From Phocaeicola plebeius (GTDB lineage Bacteria > Bacteroidota > Bacteroidia > Bacteroidales > Bacteroidaceae), in contig SFDG01000006.1 in assembly GCA_004558305.1 (NCBI GenBank), positions 1 to 46,874 on the forward strand: DNA of 46,874 bases. The letters are read 5' to 3'. Shown here in pieces: positions 24,179-34,290 of this stretch (position 1 is its first letter; each line of letters begins with the position of its first letter). The notes below the pieces were generated by a model that made no database searches, was not told the DNA's origin, and saw nothing but the letters and a program-made list of their open reading frames with translations. The translations under genes were made by a program, and so were the position numbers.

Positions 24179-25849
24179 TTATTTTTCGTACGCTTCTTCA
24201 TGAACACCGGCCACCGCACGTCCGCTGGGGTCGTTCAGGTTCTTGAACGAAGCGTCCCATGCCAGAGCTTCCGCCGTGGAACAGGCCACACTGGGTACGC
24301 TGGGTACGCTGCGGGCCGCACTCTCGCTGGGGAAATACTCCTCGAAGATGCTGCGATAGTAGTATTCTTCCTTGTTCATCGGGGTATTGATGGGGAAGCG
24401 TTCGGCGGCATGAGCCATCTGCTCGTCGCTCACAGCCTGTGCTGTCACCGCCTTCAGCGTGTCGATCCAGCTGTAGCCCACTCCGTCGGAGAACTGTTCC
24501 TTCTGCCGCCAGGCCACGCTCTCGGGCAGCATGTCGGCAAACGCCTCGCGGACAATCTTCTTTTCGATGGTCTTGCCCGGGCACATCTTCGCTGCCGGAT
24601 TGGTGCGCATGGCCACATCGAGAAATTCCTTGTCGAGGAAGGGAACACGCCCTTCCACTCCCCAAGCCGACAGCGACTTGTTGGCACGGAGGCAGTCGTA
24701 GAGATGGAGCTTGGACAACTTGCGCACCGTCTCCTCGTGGAAAGCCTGAGCATCGGGTGCCTTGTGGAAATACAAGTACCCACCGAACACTTCGTCGGCC
24801 CCTTCTCCGCTCAGCACCATCTTGATGCCCATGCTCTTGATGACACGGGCAAGAAGGTACATCGGTGTGGAGGCACGGACGGTGGTCACATCGTAGGTCT
24901 CGATGTAATAGATGACATCGCGCACGGCATCCAAGCCCTCCTGGATGGTATAGTTGATTTCGTGGTGAACGGTACCGATGTGGTCGGCCACCACCCGTGC
25001 CTTGGCCAGGTCGGGTGCTCCCTTCAGGCCCACGGCAAAGGAGTGGAGCTGCGGCCACCACGCAGCGTGTTGATCGTCGGTCTCGATGCGTCGGGCAGCA
25101 AACTTCTTCGCCACGGCCGAGATGACCGAACTGTCCAGACCCCCCGACAGCAGGACGCCATAAGGCACGTCGCTCATCAGCTGACGCTTGACGGCCTCCT
25201 CAAGGGCATCATGGATAGCCTCCACTGATGCAGGGTTGTCCTTGACGGCCGCATAGTCCATCCAGTCGCGGGTGTACCAGCGGTGCATCTTGCCCTCCTT
25301 GCTCCAGTAGTAATGGCCGGGCAGGAAGGGTTCGTACTCGTCGCAGAAACCTTCCAGCGCCTTCAGTTCGCTGGCACAGTAGACCGTTCCGTCCTTGTCT
25401 CGTCCCATGTAGAGGGGAATGACACCGATGGGGTCGCGGGCGATGAGGAAGTCATCCTTCTCCTCGTCGTAGAGGGCAAAGGCAAAGATACCGCTCAGAT
25501 CCTCCAGAAAGTGGATGCCCTTGTCGCGGTAGAGGGCCAGGATGACCTCGCAGTCGCTGCCCGTCTGGAACGCATAGCGTCCTTCGTACTGCTTGCGGAT
25601 GTCGCGATGGTTATAGATCTCGCCGTTCACGGCCAGAATCTGTTTCCGGTCGGGGGAGAAAAGGGGTTGACCGCCGCTCTGCGGGTCGACAATGGACAAG
25701 CGTTCGTGCGCCAAGATAGCGCTCTTTCCGCAATAAATGCCGCTCCAGTCGGGACCGCGATGACGGATTTTCTTGGCCATAGCCAGTGCCTTGGTGCGAA
25801 GTTCGTTCGTTGGTCGCTGTATTTTGAATATTGCTGCTATTCCACACAT
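24179..25849 (-). CDS. asnB: Asparagine synthase (glutamine-hydrolysing)
   Basis: 556-residue class II amidotransferase that makes asparagine from aspartate, ATP and glutamine. It starts MCGIAAIF, so Cys2 is the glutaminase nucleophile after removal of Met1. The N-terminal glutaminase domain (1 to about 200) is followed by the synthetase domain with the PP-loop VLLSGGLDSSVISAV near 230. SGEGADEVFGGYLYFHKAP and WGVEGRVPFLD are also conserved. It stands between gltD and dapF in the nitrogen operon; ammonia captured by GltBD and glutamine are its nitrogen source. Confidence 0.95.
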   Translation of the reverse strand: MCGIAAIFKIQRPTNELRTKALAMAKKIRHRGPDWSGIYCGKSAILAHERLSIVDPQSGGQPLFSPDRKQILAVNGEIYNHRDIRKQYEGRYAFQTGSDCEVILALYRDKGIHFLEDLSGIFAFALYDEEKDDFLIARDPIGVIPLYMGRDKDGTVYCASELKALEGFCDEYEPFLPGHYYWSKEGKMHRWYTRDWMDYAAVKDNPASVEAIHDALEEAVKRQLMSDVPYGVLLSGGLDSSVISAVAKKFAARRIETDDQHAAWWPQLHSFAVGLKGAPDLAKARVVADHIGTVHHEINYTIQEGLDAVRDVIYYIETYDVTTVRASTPMYLLARVIKSMGIKMVLSGEGADEVFGGYLYFHKAPDAQAFHEETVRKLSKLHLYDCLRANKSLSAWGVEGRVPFLDKEFLDVAMRTNPAAKMCPGKTIEKKIVREAFADMLPESVAWRQKEQFSDGVGYSWIDTLKAVTAQAVSDEQMAHAAERFPINTPMNKEEYYYRSIFEEYFPSESAARSVPSVPSVACSTAEALAWDASFKNLNDPSGRAVAGVHEEAYEK

Positions 25850-25894
25850 AGTTGTATTTTCGTTTGAAGATTAGTTAGGGTAAGACGGAAAAAC

Positions 25895-27238
25895 TCATTT
25901 CTGCTGTAGGTAAGCGTCGATGTCTGCCGCGGCCTTACGGCCTCCGGCAATGCAACGGACCACGAGGCTGGCTCCTGTAGCCGCATCACCGGCAAGGAAG
26001 ACGTTTTCTGCATACTGCGGATGCTCGGGACGGAGAAAACCCATGGCCAGCAGCACGAGGTCGGCCTTCAGCGTTTCCTTCTTTCCGGTCGGGTGCAGGA
26101 TGGGACGGCCTCCATCGGGATTGGGCAGCCATTCCACTTCTTCCACTTCGACACCGCACACATGACCGTTCTTGCCGATGAACTTGTTCGAAGTGAGACA
26201 CCAGCGGCGGGTACAGCCTTCTTCGTGGCTGCTGCTCGTCTTGAGCACCTGCGGCCACTGCGGCCAGGGAGTGGCCGGATTGTAGCCTACCGGCGGCTTG
26301 GGCATGATTTCGATCTGCGTCACGCTGGCCGCTTCCTGACGGTTGCTCGTACCGATACAGTCGCTGCCTGTGTCACCGCCACCGATGACCAGCACGTGCT
26401 TGCCTTTGGCGGTGATGCGCTCCTCCTTCGAGAACTGCTGGCCGGCCAGGACGCGGTTTTGCTGGCTCAAGAGTTCGAGGGCAAAGTGAATCCCCTTGAG
26501 ATCGCGTCCCGGAATGTTCAGGTCGCGTGCCTGGGGAGTGCCCGTGCAGACACAATACGCATCGAAGCCCTCGGGCAGTTTGTTCATGTCGATTTCTGCC
26601 TGGGTGCGGAAGACAATGCCTTCTGCCTCCATCACCCGGATGCGGCGGTCGATGATGGCCTTGTTCAACTTGAAATTCGGAATGCCGAAGCGGAGCAATC
26701 CGCCCACGTATTCCAGCTTCTCGAACACCGTCACCTCATATCCCCTGCGGTTCAGCTGGTTGGCCGCGGCCAGTCCGGCAGGTCCGGAACCGATGACTGC
26801 CACTTTCTTGCCGTTGCGCGCATACTGCCGGGGCTTGATGTAGCCTTCCCGGAAGGCCGCTTCGATGATGGCCGCTTCATCCTCGCGGATAGTCACCGGT
26901 GCATCAATGCTCAGTTTCAGCACACAACTTTTCTCGCAGAGCGCAGGACAGATACGGCCTGTGAACTCCGGAAAGTCGTTGGTGTGTGTCAATATCGTAT
27001 AGGCTTCTTCCCACTTGCCTTTGTACATGGCATCCTGAAATTCCGGGGGGCGGTTGCCCAACGGACAGGCCCAGTGGCAGAAAGGTACGCCGCAATCCAT
27101 GCAACGCGACGCCTGCAGTTTGCGGTCACTGGTGTTCAGCGTCTGTTCCACCTCCCCAAAATCGAGGATGCGGTCGTGTATAGGGCGGTAACCGGCTTCT
27201 TGTCTCGGCACAGTTAAGAATGCTTTAGGATTTCCCAT
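25895..27238 (-). CDS. gltD: Glutamate synthase (NADPH) small subunit
   Basis: 447-residue flavoprotein that passes electrons from NADPH to the large subunit. The N-terminal part has the cysteine clusters CMDCGVPFCHWACPLGN and CPALCEKSCVL for two [4Fe-4S] centres. Two dinucleotide folds follow: VIGSGPAGLAAANQLNRRGY for FAD and VLVIGGGDTGSDCIGTSNRQ for NADPH. I use the ATG at 27238 (MGNPKAFLTV), since the 22 codons before it, rich in Arg and Pro, do not fit the family. It lies 112 bp behind gltB. Confidence 0.95.
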   Translation of the reverse strand: MGNPKAFLTVPRQEAGYRPIHDRILDFGEVEQTLNTSDRKLQASRCMDCGVPFCHWACPLGNRPPEFQDAMYKGKWEEAYTILTHTNDFPEFTGRICPALCEKSCVLKLSIDAPVTIREDEAAIIEAAFREGYIKPRQYARNGKKVAVIGSGPAGLAAANQLNRRGYEVTVFEKLEYVGGLLRFGIPNFKLNKAIIDRRIRVMEAEGIVFRTQAEIDMNKLPEGFDAYCVCTGTPQARDLNIPGRDLKGIHFALELLSQQNRVLAGQQFSKEERITAKGKHVLVIGGGDTGSDCIGTSNRQEAASVTQIEIMPKPPVGYNPATPWPQWPQVLKTSSSHEEGCTRRWCLTSNKFIGKNGHVCGVEVEEVEWLPNPDGGRPILHPTGKKETLKADLVLLAMGFLRPEHPQYAENVFLAGDAATGASLVVRCIAGGRKAAADIDAYLQQK

Positions 27239-27350
27239 AATTGTAGTTGTTTTTGTCCGACAACCGGGAAGACGGGGCGGCCGGCACGTCCGACGGACGG
27301 GCACGCACCGCAGTCTCCCGATGTCTGTATTTGTTTGATAAGTTATAGCA

Positions 27351-30300
27351 TCAATAATCTCGTTGTACTTCTGCGATTTTCTGTTGTAGCTTGCGCATCT
27401 GCTCTTCGGCCAATACCTTCTTGTATTCGATGGGGGTCACCTGGATGAACTCGTCGATGTAGTGATTCCAGTTGTCCAGCATCGTACGGGCCAGTTGCGA
27501 ACCGGTGTAGAGGTAGTGCTGGCGCACCAGCTCGTGCAGTTCCTTGCGGGCAGTCGCATCCTCCAGGAGGGAGAGTTCCACCATTTCCATATTACAGAAA
27601 TAGTCGAAATTGTGGTTCTTGTCCCAAACATAGGCCACGCCGCCGCTCATGCCGGCTGCAAAGTTGCGTCCCGTTTCGCCGAGCACGACGACGCGTCCGC
27701 CCGTCATGTATTCGCAACAGTGGTCGCCCACGCCTTCCACCACGGCAATGGCACCGGAGTTGCGGACGGCAAACCGTTCGCCGGCACAGCCGTTGATGTA
27801 GACCTCACCGCTGGTGGCTCCGTAGAGCAGGGTATTGCCCACGATGGTATTCTTCTCGGCATCGAAGTTGCTGCGTACGGGCGGCTGCACGGAGATGTGT
27901 CCGCCGCTCAGCCCCTTGCCGAGGTAGTCGTTGGCTTCCCCTTCCAGCTTGAAGCTGATGCCATGAGCGAGGAAGGCACCGAAGCTCTGTCCGGCCGATC
28001 CCTTGAACTTCACGTTGATGGTCTGCTGCGGCAGTCCGGCCTGGCCGTAGCGGGCAGCCACCGCACCCGACAACATGGCACCCACCGAACGGTCTGTATT
28101 GCCGATGGCATATTCCAGCGACACTTCCTTCTGGTTTTCCAGGGCATCGGCTGCCGCTGCCAGCATGGCCACGTCCTTCACCCGGTCGATGTCGTGCTGC
28201 TGCTGGCTCACATTGTGCAGGGCCGAGCCATTGTCCACCTTGTGCAAGATGCGTTCGAAATCGAGCAAGGCCGCTTTCGAGCCGGGCAGTGACGGCTTGA
28301 TTTCAATCAGGTCCGTGCGTCCGACGATATCATCGAGCCGGCTGAAGCCCATCTCTGCCAGATATTCGCGCACCTCCTCGGCCAAGAACCGGAAATAGTT
28401 GACCACGTATTCGTAGTGGCCCCGGAAATGATCGCGCAGTTTCGGGTCCTGGGTAGCTACACCCACCGGACAGGTATTGGCATGGCACTTGCGCATCATC
28501 ACGCAGCCCAGGACAATCAGGGCAGTCGTACCGAAGCCGAATTCCTCGGCTCCGAGCAAGGCCATACTGATGATGTCATGCCCCGTCTTCATCTGTCCGT
28601 CGGTCTGCAGGCGCACCTGTCCGCGCAGTCCATTCAGCACCAAAGTCTGTTGCGTCTCGCTCAGTCCGATTTCCGGAGAAATTCCGGCATAGCGCATGGA
28701 AGAAGCAGGCGATGCACCCGTACCTCCCTCTGCTCCTGAAATCAGAATCAGGTCGGCCTTCGCCTTGGCCACACCGGCAGCAATCGTGCCGACTCCGCTT
28801 TCAGCCACCAGTTTCACGCTGATTTTCGCTTTCGGATTCACATTCTTCAAGTCGAAGATGAGCTGCGCCAAGTCCTCGATGGAGTAGATATCGTGGTGAG
28901 GAGGAGGAGAAATCAAGGAGATGCCCGGGATGGAGTGGCGGGTGCGGGCAATGATTTCGTTCACCTTGAAGCCCGGCAGCTGTCCGCCTTCGCCCGGCTT
29001 GGCTCCCTGCGCCACCTTAATCTGGATTTCCTCGGCATTGACCAAGTATTCCGCCGTGACACCGAAACGTCCCGAAGCCACCTGCTTGGTCTTGCTGCAC
29101 AATGAAATGCCGTCGTATGTGTCGTGGAAACGGACGGAATCTTCACCGCCCTCGCCAGTATTGCTGCGGGTGCCCAGCTTGTTCATTGCCAAGGCCAGGG
29201 CCTCGTGAGCTTCCTTGCTGATGGCACCGAACGAAATGGCGCCCGTGACAAAATGCTTCACGATGTCTTCCACCGGCTCCACCTGGTCGATGGAGATGGG
29301 ATTCCGCTTGAACTCGAAGAAATCGCGCAGGAAGACGGGGTGTTTCTTCGTGTCCACCAGCCGCGTGAACTCCTTGAACTTCTTGTAGCTTCCCGTCCGT
29401 GTAGCCAACTGCAGAGTACTGATGCTTTCCGGATTCCAGGCATGTTGCTCGCCATCCTTGCGGAAAGAGAACTGGCCGATATTGGGCAGCAACGGATCGA
29501 CCGACTCATCGGCAAAACCGGCATCGTGGAAGGCAATGTAGTCTTTGGCGATTTCTTCCAGCCGGATGCCGCCCACCGTAGAAGTGGCCGTCCCGAAGTA
29601 CGTGCTCAGCAGTTCCTGGCTCAAGCCGACCGCTTCGAAGATCTTTGCGCCGCGGTAGGAGCGGATAGTGCTGATACCCATCTTGCTCATAATCTTATAG
29701 AGGCCCTTGCAAACCGCCTTGATATAGTTCTTTTCCGCCGTTTCGTAGTTCATCTGGATGTCGCCGCGCTTCACCAGTTCGTCCACGACCGCAAAGGCCA
29801 TATAGGGATTGATGGCGCTGGCTCCATAGCCCAGCAGCAATGCAGCGTGCATCACCTCGCGGATTTCGCCGCTTTCCACAATCAGTGCCGTCTGTACCCG
29901 CTTCTGGACGCTGATGAGGTGATGATGGACAGCACTGACCGCCAGCAACGATGGGATGGCTGCGTGTTCAGCATCTATGCCACGGTCGGACAGGATGATA
30001 TAGTTGACTCCCTCGGTTACTGATTCCTCGGCTTCCTTACACAGTTCCGTCAAAGCCTGCTGCAGGCCGGCCTTGCCTTTGCTTACCTCGAAGAGAATGG
30101 GCAGTTTCACGGTCTTGAATCCCTTGTAACGGATGTTGCAAAGAATATCCAGCTGCGTGTTGGTCAGAATGGGGTGGGGCAGACGCACCATCTTGCAATG
30201 GCTTTCATTGGGCTGCAGGATATTGGTACCCACCGCACCGATGTATTCGGTGAGCGACATCACCAGTTCCTCGCGGATGGGGTCGATGGCCGGGTTTGTC

Positions 30301-31874
30301 ACCTGGGCAAACTGCTGGCGGAAGTAGTTGAACAGAATCTGGGGCAGATTGCTCAAGACGGCCAAGGGAGTGTCATTACCCATGGACGCTGTCGGTTCGG
30401 CACCATTCATGCACATCGGCGTAATGGTCCGCTCGATGTCCTCGCGGGTGAATCCGAATGCCCGCAGATGGCGGTCGTACTCCTCCACGTTATTGGCCAC
30501 CTTACGCCCGCTGCGCAGCGCATCCAGTTCGATACGGTTGGCAGAGAGCCACTGGCGATAGGGACGGGCCGAAGCCAACTGCTCTTTCAGTTCGCCGTCG
30601 TAGTAGATGCGCCCTTCCTGAGTATCGATGAGCAGAATCTTGCCCGGCTGCAGCCGCCCTTTTTCCTTGATGCTTTCAGGTTCGAAATTGATGACACCCG
30701 CTTCACTGGCCACCACCATGATGTCGTTTTTCGTAATCAGGTAACGGGCCGGACGCAGGCCATTACGGTCGAGCATACCACCGGCATAGCGGCCGTCGCT
30801 GAACAGCAGGGCAGCCGGACCGTCCCACGGCTCCATCAGGATGGAGTGGTATTCATAAAACGCCTTCAGGTCTTCGCTGATAGGATTCTTGTCGTTGAAG
30901 GATTCGGGAACCAGCATGGCCATGGCATGCGGAAGGCTCAGGCCCGACATGACGAAGAACTCCAGTACGTTATCGAGCGAAGCGCTGTCACTCATACCCG
31001 GCTGGATAATCGGCCGGATATCCTTTACCTGCCCCAGCTCGGGACTGTTGAGGACGCTTTCACGGGCATCCATCCATCCCCGGTTGCCGCGGATGGTATT
31101 GATTTCCCCGTTGTGGGCCAACAGGCGGAACGGCTGTGCCAGGCTCCAGGTGGGGAAGGTATTCGTGCTGAAGCGCGAGTGGACAATGGCCAGTCCGCTG
31201 GTGAAATAAGGCTGTGTCAGGTCCTGGAAGTACTCGCGTACCTGCACGGACGAGAGCATACCTTTATATATAATACTTTTGCTCGACAACGAAACGATGT
31301 AGAAATCGCGGTTGTTGATGCGTTTCTCGATTTTCTTGCGGATGATATAGAGCGTACGCTCGAAATTTTCCACATCGTTGGTCCCCGTGATGAACACCTG
31401 CTTGATGTCCGGTTCCGTTTCCAGTGCACTCTTTCCGAGGATAGACGAATTGACGGGAACGGAACGAAGATGCATCAGCGACAGTCCCTCGCGCTCAATC
31501 TCTTCAATCATGATGCTCAGAATGTGCGACTGCAGCTGCTCGTTCTTGGGCAGGAAGACCAAGCCTGTGCCGTACTTTCCTTTCTCGGGAACAGGGATTC
31601 CTTGCAGAAGGATGAACTCATGGGGAATCTGCAACAGGATGCCGGCACCATCGCCGGTCTTGTTGTCGGCACCTTCTGCGCCACGATGTTTCATGTTCTC
31701 CAGGACTTTCAGGGCCGAGTCGACCAACTCGTGCGACTTGTTACCATGAATGTCAACAATCATACCTACACCACATGCGTCGTGCTCATAGGCTGCATCA
31801 TAAAGTCCCGCCCTCTGTGGCTGACTTTGTGCTCCTGCACTTCTCTCTTTACTGATAAAAGTAACCTCTTTCAT
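27351..31874 (-). CDS. gltB: Glutamate synthase large subunit
   Basis: 1507-residue enzyme that joins glutamine-derived ammonia to 2-oxoglutarate to give glutamate. The mature N-terminal nucleophile is expected at Cys34 (HDACGVGM), after a short propeptide. The glutaminase domain (34 to about 430) is followed by the central domain, the FMN barrel (SGAEGGTGASPASSMRYAG) with the 3Fe-4S cysteines (CVMMRKCHANTCPVG) and the C-terminal beta-helix (GSAGQSFGAFL). It opens the operon gltB-gltD-asnB-dapF-dapL. A -7 box is at 31930-31937. Confidence 0.96.
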   Translation of the reverse strand: MKEVTFISKERSAGAQSQPQRAGLYDAAYEHDACGVGMIVDIHGNKSHELVDSALKVLENMKHRGAEGADNKTGDGAGILLQIPHEFILLQGIPVPEKGKYGTGLVFLPKNEQLQSHILSIMIEEIEREGLSLMHLRSVPVNSSILGKSALETEPDIKQVFITGTNDVENFERTLYIIRKKIEKRINNRDFYIVSLSSKSIIYKGMLSSVQVREYFQDLTQPYFTSGLAIVHSRFSTNTFPTWSLAQPFRLLAHNGEINTIRGNRGWMDARESVLNSPELGQVKDIRPIIQPGMSDSASLDNVLEFFVMSGLSLPHAMAMLVPESFNDKNPISEDLKAFYEYHSILMEPWDGPAALLFSDGRYAGGMLDRNGLRPARYLITKNDIMVVASEAGVINFEPESIKEKGRLQPGKILLIDTQEGRIYYDGELKEQLASARPYRQWLSANRIELDALRSGRKVANNVEEYDRHLRAFGFTREDIERTITPMCMNGAEPTASMGNDTPLAVLSNLPQILFNYFRQQFAQVTNPAIDPIREELVMSLTEYIGAVGTNILQPNESHCKMVRLPHPILTNTQLDILCNIRYKGFKTVKLPILFEVSKGKAGLQQALTELCKEAEESVTEGVNYIILSDRGIDAEHAAIPSLLAVSAVHHHLISVQKRVQTALIVESGEIREVMHAALLLGYGASAINPYMAFAVVDELVKRGDIQMNYETAEKNYIKAVCKGLYKIMSKMGISTIRSYRGAKIFEAVGLSQELLSTYFGTATSTVGGIRLEEIAKDYIAFHDAGFADESVDPLLPNIGQFSFRKDGEQHAWNPESISTLQLATRTGSYKKFKEFTRLVDTKKHPVFLRDFFEFKRNPISIDQVEPVEDIVKHFVTGAISFGAISKEAHEALALAMNKLGTRSNTGEGGEDSVRFHDTYDGISLCSKTKQVASGRFGVTAEYLVNAEEIQIKVAQGAKPGEGGQLPGFKVNEIIARTRHSIPGISLISPPPHHDIYSIEDLAQLIFDLKNVNPKAKISVKLVAESGVGTIAAGVAKAKADLILISGAEGGTGASPASSMRYAGISPEIGLSETQQTLVLNGLRGQVRLQTDGQMKTGHDIISMALLGAEEFGFGTTALIVLGCVMMRKCHANTCPVGVATQDPKLRDHFRGHYEYVVNYFRFLAEEVREYLAEMGFSRLDDIVGRTDLIEIKPSLPGSKAALLDFERILHKVDNGSALHNVSQQQHDIDRVKDVAMLAAAADALENQKEVSLEYAIGNTDRSVGAMLSGAVAARYGQAGLPQQTINVKFKGSAGQSFGAFLAHGISFKLEGEANDYLGKGLSGGHISVQPPVRSNFDAEKNTIVGNTLLYGATSGEVYINGCAGERFAVRNSGAIAVVEGVGDHCCEYMTGGRVVVLGETGRNFAAGMSGGVAYVWDKNHNFDYFCNMEMVELSLLEDATARKELHELVRQHYLYTGSQLARTMLDNWNHYIDEFIQVTPIEYKKVLAEEQMRKLQQKIAEVQRDY

Positions 31875-31929
31875 TGGCGTTTGCTTTCTTTTTTATGTTT
31901 CCTATTGAATTAACTCCAAATTGTGACTG

Positions 31930-31937
31930 CAAAAGTA
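31930..31937 (-). promoter_or_regulatory. Probable -7 box for the gltBD-asnB-dapFL operon
   Basis: TACTTTTG on the minus strand, 55 bases before the gltB ATG. A TTTG lies only 12 bases further out (31950-31953), too near for the usual -33 position, which suggests a regulated promoter. The spacer 31875-32214 otherwise holds only the kdsB promoter. Confidence 0.55.
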
Positions 31938-32152
31938 GGAAATATATTGCAAAATGATTTCTTACAGGAAGGTTTTGTAGAGGGAAATATCGGAATCCGT
32001 TCGGTCAACTTACGGATAGAAAGGAAATCGACAATTATTGTATCAATATGAATTGGCAAACAACAACAATCCTTCGATTTGTAACATTCGTTCCGAAGAT
32101 ACCGTACCGACGAGCATCGTCAGCGGAGTTTTCCCAAAAAGAAGGGCAATAC

Positions 32153-32184
32153 TTTGCGTGTTTCGGGGAAATTGCCTATATTTG
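32153..32184 (+). promoter_or_regulatory. Promoter of the kdsB operon
   Basis: TTTG at 32153-32156 and TATATTTG at 32177-32184 are 20 bases apart, 30 bases before the kdsB ATG; a near-perfect Bacteroidetes promoter. Confidence 0.8.
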
Positions 32185-32214
32185 CAAGCTGACATATATA
32201 AAGAATATACAACG

Positions 32215-32976
32215 ATGAAATATATAGGAATCATTCCCGCCCGGTATGCGTCGACCCGCTTTCCGGCCAAGCCCTTGGCAATGCTGGGAGGAAAGCCCGT
32301 CATCCAACGGGTGTACGAACAGGTAAAAGGAGTACTGGACGACGCATGGGTCGCTACCGATGATGTCCGTATCGAGGAAGCTGTCCAGGCATTTGGCGGA
32401 CAAGTGGTCATGACCTCCGTCCATCATAAAAGCGGAACAGACCGCTGCTACGAAGCCTATTGCAAGGTAGGCGGGAACGCCGATGTGGTGGTGAACATTC
32501 AAGGGGACGAACCCTTCATCCAGCCTTCCCAACTGGAAGCGCTGAAAGCCTGCTTCGCAGATACCGACACCCAGATAGCAACTTTGGTAAAGCCCTTTAC
32601 GGAAGCGGACGGTTGGGAAGCCCTGCAGAACCCCAACTCGCCCAAGGTGGTGATGGATGCCCGCGGACGCGCCCTCTACTTCAGCCGTTCCGTCATCCCC
32701 TATCGCCGGGGCATGGACACCCGTGAGTGGCTGAAGGAACATACCTTCTATAAGCATATCGGACTGTATGCCTATAGGGCCGATGCCCTGAAAGAAATCA
32801 CCGCCCTGCCGCAATCATCGCTCGAACTGGCAGAATCGTTGGAGCAGCTGCGCTGGCTGGAGAACGGCTATGTCATCAAGGTGGGCCTAAGCGAAGTGGA
32901 GACCATTGGTATTGATACACCGCAGGATCTGGCTCGCGCCGAGGCATTCCTGGCAGCCCAACAAGAAAGAAGATGA
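32215..32976 (+). CDS. kdsB: 3-deoxy-manno-octulosonate cytidylyltransferase
   Basis: 253-residue CMP-Kdo synthetase, which activates Kdo with CTP for lipid A and core synthesis. It opens with IGIIPARYASTRFPAKPLA, and NIQGDEPFI and YKHIGLYAYR are family blocks. The ATG at 32215 is right, since the promoter -7 box lies 30 bases upstream of it, while the frame open from 32038 would start before the promoter. Its last 4 bases overlap the start of the M16 gene (ATGA), so the two are translationally coupled. Confidence 0.95.
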   Translation: MKYIGIIPARYASTRFPAKPLAMLGGKPVIQRVYEQVKGVLDDAWVATDDVRIEEAVQAFGGQVVMTSVHHKSGTDRCYEAYCKVGGNADVVVNIQGDEPFIQPSQLEALKACFADTDTQIATLVKPFTEADGWEALQNPNSPKVVMDARGRALYFSRSVIPYRRGMDTREWLKEHTFYKHIGLYAYRADALKEITALPQSSLELAESLEQLRWLENGYVIKVGLSEVETIGIDTPQDLARAEAFLAAQQERR

Positions 32977-34265
32977 TGCTGGACCGAACCACTCCTCCTG
33001 TCATCCGGCCGATGGAACGTTTTTCACTGGCTGTCCCTGACCGCTGCCGCCTGCGCAACGGCATCTTGCTGAACGTGCTGCAGATGGGCGACGAAGATGT
33101 CATCCGCTTTGATGTGCTGATGCGCGGCGGACAATGGTGCCAGGAACAACCCTTGCAATCCATCTTCACCAACCGGATGCTGAGGGAAGGGACACGCAGT
33201 TACTCATCGGCACAGATTGCCGAACGACTGGATTTCTACGGTGCATGGCTGGACCTGTCATCGTCGGTAAACTGCAACATCGTGACCCTGTATACATTAG
33301 GCAAATATTTCGAACGCTCTGTGGAGATTCTTGCCTCCATCCTGAAGGAACCGGTGTTCCCGGACGAAGAACTAAGCGTGGTGGTCAACACCAACAAGCG
33401 CCAATATCTGGTGAATGCCCAGCGGGTGGAGTCGATTGCCCGCCAATGGCTGGCCCGTGCCCTTTTCGGTGCCGAGCACCCCTTGGGGCACATGAAGGAA
33501 GCGGAAGATTACGACCGCATCACACCGGAAACTCTGCGCCGTTTCTACGAGGCGCATTACCATTCATCCAACTGCACGCTGTATGTGTCGGGAAAGGTGA
33601 CCGGAAATGCCCTGCGGTGCATTGAGCAACACTTCGGCAATGCCCCGTGGGGAAGGGAAGGAGCGGTTCCTTCCGTCCTCCCTACCTTCGCTCTACAGAC
33701 CACAACGGAGAAACGCCTGTTTGTTGAAAAGCCTGAAGCCTTGCAGAGTGCCGTCAGGCTGGGCAGCTTCACCATCGGCCAGCTCCATCCGGACTATGCC
33801 AAGATGAAAGTGCTGACCACCCTGTTCGGCGGCTATTTCGGCAGTCGTCTGATGAGCAATATCCGCGAAGAAAAAGGCTATACGTACGGCATAGCCGCCG
33901 GACTGGTGCACTATCCCGGCATCGGAATGATCATCGTGGGCACGGAAGCCGCCAATGAATACGTGGAACCCCTCATCCGGGAAGTCTACCACGAAATGGA
34001 CCGCCTCTGCGAAGAACCCGTACCAGCCGATGAATTAGAGATGGTGAAGAACTACCTGATGGGCGACCTGTGCCGCACGTACGAAAGCGCATTCTCCATC
34101 TCTGACGCTTGGATTATGCAGGATACATCCGGACTGCCCGATGACTTTCTGGAACGGACAGCGGAAGCGATATGCGCCACCCGTCCGGAAGAGCTGCTGC
34201 AGGCTGCACGTACGCATTTGCGCAAAGAAAACTTCCTGGAGATAGTGGCAGGCAAGAAAGTGTGA
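32973..34265 (+). CDS. M16-family peptidase homologue without zinc motif
   Basis: 430-residue protein of the M16 (pitrilysin-like) family. The N-terminal half has the family fold, but where HxxEH belongs, before MLxxGT, it reads IFTNR (64-68), so the zinc ligands and catalytic Glu are missing. The C-terminal half keeps the Arg/Tyr substrate-binding block SRLMSNIREEKGYTYGI. This resembles the inactive partner subunit of heterodimeric M16B proteases, such as the alpha subunit of mitochondrial processing peptidase. No active partner is in this window. No signal peptide is seen. It overlaps kdsB by 4 bp and precedes the MORN gene by 25 bp. Confidence 0.85.
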   Translation: MMLDRTTPPVIRPMERFSLAVPDRCRLRNGILLNVLQMGDEDVIRFDVLMRGGQWCQEQPLQSIFTNRMLREGTRSYSSAQIAERLDFYGAWLDLSSSVNCNIVTLYTLGKYFERSVEILASILKEPVFPDEELSVVVNTNKRQYLVNAQRVESIARQWLARALFGAEHPLGHMKEAEDYDRITPETLRRFYEAHYHSSNCTLYVSGKVTGNALRCIEQHFGNAPWGREGAVPSVLPTFALQTTTEKRLFVEKPEALQSAVRLGSFTIGQLHPDYAKMKVLTTLFGGYFGSRLMSNIREEKGYTYGIAAGLVHYPGIGMIIVGTEAANEYVEPLIREVYHEMDRLCEEPVPADELEMVKNYLMGDLCRTYESAFSISDAWIMQDTSGLPDDFLERTAEAICATRPEELLQAARTHLRKENFLEIVAGKKV

Positions 34266-34290
34266 AACTATTATTAAACAAGAACAAAAC

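Noticed and set aside
23447..25228. Plus-strand frame of 593 codons opposite dapF and asnB
   Set aside because: It spans two well-supported genes on the other strand and has no family similarity.
30174..31913. Plus-strand frame of 579 codons opposite gltB
   Set aside because: Antisense of a highly conserved gene, without motifs of its own.
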